From the NCBI GenBank assembly GCA_027604505.1, contig JADIIX010000325.1:1-13563 (forward strand): a stretch of DNA of 13,563 bases, in the 5' to 3' direction. The position numbers were made by a program, and so were the translations under genes. Position 1 is the first letter of the stretch. The number at the start of each line of letters is the position of its first letter. Below, in pieces: positions 10,001-13,563 of this stretch. The DNA comes from Gonapodya sp. JEL0774 (Eukaryota; Monoblepharomycota; Monoblepharidomycetes; Monoblepharidales; Gonapodyaceae). The notes beneath the pieces are model-generated. The model was not told the origin of the DNA, made no database searches, and worked only from the letters and a program-made list of their open reading frames with translations.

Positions 10001-10384
10001 AGAGTCTATCAGTCGGGAGCTCCCATGTTGTTGCACATGCACCTCTACCCGAGTACGGTTCCGTCATATCCCAAGCGGAGCAACTCGCTGCTTATAAGCC
10101 CGACCACAACTATCGGAGAGCTTCTATCCCGGCCAGCAATGATAAGGCTGAAGAAGATGGCCGTGGAACAGGGGGGTATTCATGAAGACGGTTCTGCTAG
10201 CACTGCGGAGGTGTACCTGACGGACCGGGATGGTGTAGAATGGGATCTTGGGGTGAGAATGGGGGATGTCGACGGGACTACCCCAGAAGGAAAAGGTGGC
10301 TCGAAAGACGAAGATTCACAACGGCGCGCAGGGAAGGTGGTATGGGTAAGGATTAGATTTGTGGATGATGGAGATATTTGGTAG
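7062..10384 (+). CDS. Zinc-finger protein with a degenerate archaemetzincin-like domain
   Basis: Six exons: 7062-8312, 8406-8857, 8955-9270, 9335-9407, 9469-9687, 9756-10384 (about 979 residues). Residues 1-150 are acidic and disordered. A C2H2-like finger follows: Cys172, Cys175, His190, His196. A Pro/Ser-rich stretch with a basic cluster (SRKRRRKP, about residue 305) suggests nuclear location. From about 360 to 770 the protein follows archaemetzincin (peptidase M54): LPVRVCP, then AVALTDTELRGA in place of the family's GVTxxDLYP-type strand, then NAVLSTFRM, then the zinc core. The family core is HExxHxxGxxH, directly followed by Cx4CxM and a later Cx2C. Here the first part reads KYTLECFDIKE (677-687), so no His or catalytic Glu remains. 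The cysteines are intact: Cys688, Cys693, Met695, Cys708, Cys711, the last two in CPLCLQKL. The C-terminal 200 residues have a second basic cluster (SKRRKRDD) and an unrecognised, possibly beta-grasp-like region. Probably a non-peptidase descendant. The family call is from motif order and spacing only. Confidence 0.68.
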
Positions 10385-10487
10385 TCCTCGTCATTTATGT
10401 CCTGATGCGGGAAGCTCGATATACATTGGCATTATTATTGTTGTCCCATTCTCTAGTCGTGCAAACGCGAACGGTCAGTGCGCATTT

Positions 10488-10516
10488 TCCTGGTAGAGCA
10501 ACCATTCATACCAGGA
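10488..10516. repeat. Perfect 8-bp inverted repeat, possible hairpin
   Basis: TCCTGGTA at 10488-10495 and TACCAGGA at 10509-10516 are exact reverse complements separated by 13 bases. The site lies in the 250-base gap between the archaemetzincin-like gene and the anoctamin gene, 119 bases before the anoctamin ATG. It could be a dyad-symmetric factor site, a hairpin in the upstream gene's 3' untranslated region, or chance. Confidence 0.45.
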
Positions 10517-10634
10517 CTGCCTAGTGTGCCGACCAACTGACATCAGAAGAGGACTCTTTACTTCGAACTGTATAGTGTCACTGCCCCTTCAGCGAGGGCC
10601 TCAAGGTTGAAACCGAGAACTGACGCTCTTCATA

Positions 10635-13254
10635 ATGGATCGCTCGTGTGACTATGTCATCGTATTCAACAAGGGTGCTATAAAGCATACGGGCAGTTTC
10701 TCGGCTCTGCGCCAGCGAGCTTGGCAGGAACTCATTACGAGAGTTTCGGACAAGAAGCTGGGCGCGACAGTGGAATGCAAATCGCTCGATAAGGATAGAT
10801 TGGTGTTATGTGTGAAAGTTTGTGATGAATCAGTCTTGGAAACCATGAAACAGGAAAAGTGAGTAGGATCGTCAGAATTCGTCGTACAGTGCTCTTATGT
10901 AATTTATGACGAGAGGAATGATGTGCGGCGAAACCGCCGATGTTGGGACAACTTGCGTGCCGTTTCCGTTGAACGATCCATTCAAGCTCTTTCTTTTCCT
11001 CGCACTTATCAGAAATTTTGTTAAACAGTCGCCGGGAGTATGTGGCAGGTGGTCCGACAGACCTCATTTCGAGCGACCCTGCCATCGTTCCTCAGTCCAC
11101 CCGACTTCGAATTGTGTATAATCTCCTAACCGAACCATTATCCAAAGGCGGGGCTGGTATTAGTCTTGAAGAGGGTATCATTTCCCGCGAGCTACAAGGT
11201 CCTCCCGGCACAGCAGATCTTGTGAATCTGTCCGACTTCGTGGAGGCTGTGTTCCCTCTAATGGACACTGCGTTTAACAAAGAATGGATACCTTCATGGG
11301 CGTCCAAACGCAGCATTTCATTTGAAGATTTAACCAAAGTCCGAAATGTGTATGGCGAGAGGGTTGCATTCTACTTTGCGTTTGAGCAGTTCTACAACTT
11401 TTGGCTACTAGGACTGGCAGGGGTTGGTGTTGTAGCTTGGTGGACAGGATGGGGACAATACAGGGCCTGGTGGGCACTCACCGTGGTTAGTTTTGGCTGT
11501 CAGAAATGAGGACTCCCGCACAAACCGCTAAAACGGCTTCAATGTCATCATCCAGATACTTTGGGCGGTCCTTTTCACAGAATTTCTGGGCCGACACTGT
11601 ATCGATCTTGCATACCGCTGGCGAACACATTTTGTCCCTTTCGTCATGTCCGACCTCACACACAACAAGCCCAGTTTCTCTCTTGCGAATGCTCTCGAAA
11701 AACTCGGGGTGAATATCCAATCAATTCGTGATTTGGTGATCGCAACGGGGTTGGAGGGAGCCGTGCAGAATGTTGTTGCCAAGATCACGGTTATGTCAGC
11801 CATGGTGCTAGGCTTCGCTGCGATGACTGCAATGAACGCGATCATATTCAGCATTGACACATTTTTAAATGAGGCAAGTGACTTAGATGGCCAGAAATAC
11901 TCGAACTTCCTTTACCACCTCCAACCAACCAACCACAGTATTACGAAGGGCCTTTCAAGGACATCCTGTTGTACGTCCCCATGACCATATTTCTTGTCCT
12001 TGGCTCCCCACTCGGCGAACTATTGACCTCTCTTGCGCGACGGCTCTCCAAGGCCGAGCGCCACCAGAAGCTATCAGAGCAAGACAGGGATTTGACGTTC
12101 AAGATGTTTGTGCTTCAAAGCATGGCGGCGTTTTTGCCCGGGCTTTTCTTAACTTTTAGTGAGTTCTCGGAGTTCATCATCATGTCTCTACTACAGGTAA
12201 CAATTGGGCTCCAGTTTATATGCCGCTAGGCGGTAAAGTTTGGTGGCTGGGGAAAGCTCCGCGTCGATATAGACTTCAAGCGACTGTGGTACGTTCAGAA
12301 TCCAAGACAAGGCCCCAGATTTCGTTGTGCAATGTGTTCATCACTAAGTGACACGGCGACCCATAGACATACCTCCTCATCACCAATCAGGTAAAAAACG
12401 CAGTGATGGAAAATGTTGTACCCTTCGTGCAACGAGCGGTTTCCAAAGAGATCACAGGACTGCTTGAGCGCGGTGCGGATATCTCTCGAACACTTGCTAA
12501 TGCCGATATCCGAGGAGCAGCACGTGAGGCTTTCAAGGTTGTTTCTGTGGATTATTCAGGTGCAAATACTGGCGCAGATCCTTTGCTTGATCAAATCAAG
12601 AGAGAAATAGGGTGGACCTCGTACGATGATTTTGCGGACTATTCTGAGATGGTGGTTCAGTTTGGAAATGTTGTGCTCTTCTCTATTGTGTTCCCTCTTG
12701 CACCAATGTTTGCTCTCGCAAACAACCTCATTGAGCTGCGATCTGACGCTTTCAAGTTTGCATATTCTATGAGACGGCCTGTGCCGTCGCGTGCGGCGGA
12801 TTTCCGGGGTTGGGAAGATGCAATGGTGAGTTTGATAATGTGAATACATGGTAATTCCTCATTGAATTGAATTTTCCATCACGCTTAGTCTGTCCTCACC
12901 TGGCTCGCATCCGTGGTGAACCCGACCATTGTCGTCTATTTTAGTCGTTCCGAAGAGAACTGCCAGTCTCCTGAAGATTGCAATGAACCTTTGTCCATCG
13001 ATATTCAAGAAGCAGCTGCGTCCCTACTCTTTGCCCAGGCGTTGTTCTTTGTCTTGCGTTATTTGGTCAGAGGACTGGTGGCAAGTTTCCCAGTATCATC
13101 CGTGCAGGCAGAACGTGCACATGAAAGGGAGGCGAGAGAGGCAATCATGAGACGTGATCAATCTGCTGCTGAAACGAGCCGGATTCTCTCATTCGAATCA
13201 ACTGTACCTGAAGGCTTGATGAATTTACTGGAAAGACTGGACAAAAGGGAGTAG
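10635..13254 (+). CDS. Anoctamin / TMEM16 family membrane protein (Ist2-like)
   Basis: Seven exons: 10635-10858, 11029-11485, 11556-11873, 11939-12158, 12215-12288, 12367-12825, 12889-13254 (about 705 residues, phases consistent). The N-terminus has the cytosolic anoctamin domain (CDYVIVF, then RLRIVYNLLTEP). Next come the family's FPLMDTAFNKEWIPSWA and VYGERVAFYFAFEQFYNFW, leading into the first membrane helix, and several hydrophobic helices. ILWAVLFTEF, YYEGPFKDILLYVP and YLLITNQVKNAVMENVVPFV are all family landmarks. The helix 7-8 region has DYSEMVVQFG (Asp522, Glu525) and NNLIELRSDA (Glu554, Asp558), matching calcium-ligand positions of TMEM16 scramblases and channels. Fungal relatives are ER-plasma membrane tethers (Ist2) or lipid scramblases. 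The tail after the last helix is short (about 55 residues, charged) and lacks the long polybasic plasma-membrane-binding tail of yeast Ist2. Uncertain: the 170-nt first intron, and whether intron 4 ends at 12214 (chosen, giving FIYMPLG) or 12196. Confidence 0.85.
11874..11938 (+). other. GC-AG intron in the anoctamin gene
   Basis: The third intron starts GCAAGT and ends CCACAG (65 nt, phase 0). Using it joins DTFLNE directly to YYEGPFKDILLYVP, which is the exact arrangement expected in anoctamins. The nearby GT at 11878 would break the phase. GC-AG introns are a known minor class spliced by the ordinary major spliceosome and typically have this strong GCAAGT consensus. Confidence 0.8.
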
Positions 13255-13360
13255 CCCTAGGCATTAGCGACCTATCTGACAATTTTGCAGAATCTAAGAA
13301 TCTCAGATCCAGAGATCATCCACTATGCTCAACTTTCGGACTCTCGTTAGAGTTTGTTTC

Positions 13361-13490
13361 TCTGTGAATTACAAACGTGATGAATTCACAAACGTATATT
13401 AAGTAATTCACAGCAGTTCACAAAAGTGTAGTTTGTGAATTACATTACAAACGTGTATTACATAATTTGTTTGTGATTTCATTGCATGTA
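13361..13490. repeat. AT-rich block of short direct and inverted repeats
   Basis: TGTGAATTAC occurs at 13363-13372 and 13434-13443, and its reverse complement GTAATTCACA at 13403-13412. TACAAACGTG occurs at 13370-13379 and 13446-13455, with the variant CACAAACGTA at 13387-13396. The elements alternate in orientation and can pair with one another in several ways. The block directly abuts the right copy of the dispersed repeat, so it may be an internal part of that element. It lies 107-236 bases after the anoctamin stop codon. Confidence 0.7.
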
Positions 13491-13536
13491 TTAACCCTTT
13501 CCCCCCGCACTAATTGACCTCACTTAAGTGAGGGTT
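13491..13536 (-). repeat. Right copy of the dispersed inverted repeat
   Basis: Inverted relative to the copy at 38-76. It has the pyrimidine block at 13491-13506 (TTAACCC, three T, six C), a 13-base spacer, and TCACTTAAGTGAGGGTT at 13520-13536, an exact reverse complement of 38-54. Here the palindrome extends to 16 bp, CCTCACTTAAGTGAGG, suggesting this copy is closer to the original and the left copy has decayed. Confidence 0.75.
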
Positions 13537-13563
13537 TTAGAAAATATTCCTGACGCCCAACCA

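Noticed and set aside
12230-12288. Apparent frameshift in the anoctamin gene: another frame here reads KLRVDIDFKRLW, which resembles the family, with a GGGG run at 12249-12252 as a possible indel.
   Set aside because: The frame giving VYMPLGG...YRLQATV exits in the correct phase at the GTACGT donor (12289) and joins TYLLITNQV without any indel, matching the family. The other frame does not fit the splice phase and is chance resemblance.
1-13563. tRNA, rRNA, CRISPR, prophage or defence-island content.
   Set aside because: No cloverleaf, rRNA core, spaced-repeat array or phage-type gene is visible. Spliceosomal introns throughout show the DNA is eukaryotic nuclear.

Overview
The window looks like nuclear DNA of a fungus, most likely an early-diverging (zoosporic, chytrid-like) one. 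It carries four plus-strand protein genes, broken by 23 short introns (mostly 56-97 nt). Lineage is an inference. It rests on an Ist2-type anoctamin, on a GAF-GAF-PAS-class III nucleotidyl cyclase with no leucine-rich repeats (a layout I associate with zoosporic fungi, unlike the Cyr1-type cyclase of yeasts and mushrooms), and on an archaemetzincin-like protein. I see no rRNA, tRNA, CRISPR array or transposase. All gene models are mine, built from reading-frame continuity, splice-site phase and protein-family fit; no transcript data were available.

Layout. 1-691: a dispersed-repeat copy near the left edge, then a promoter with a clear TATA box. 692-2206: a secreted Val/Pro/Ser-rich protein built from tandem 132-bp (44-residue) units; one intron. 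2442-6594: a 12-exon gene for a roughly 1120-residue cyclase (two GAF domains, PAS-like linker, cyclase domain, TPR-like tail). It keeps both metal-binding aspartates but lacks the usual transition-state Asn and Arg. 7062-10384: a 6-exon gene for a roughly 979-residue protein with a C2H2-like zinc finger, a disordered middle and an archaemetzincin-like domain. There the structural cysteines survive, but every catalytic His/Glu position is replaced. 10635-13254: a 7-exon anoctamin/TMEM16 (Ist2-like) gene of about 705 residues with one GC-AG intron. 13255-13563: an AT-rich block of short direct and inverted repeats, then a second copy of the left-edge repeat in inverted orientation.

How the genes relate. 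They share strand and spacing (235-467 bp between coding regions), but nothing shows a common pathway. The strongest points are the two apparently catalytically compromised enzymes side by side, the high share of AAG 3' splice sites (8 of 23, all in those two genes), the recently homogenised repeat array in the secreted protein, and the matching inverted repeats at both edges. The last suggests either a contig broken at a dispersed repeat or a segment bounded by inverted repeats.
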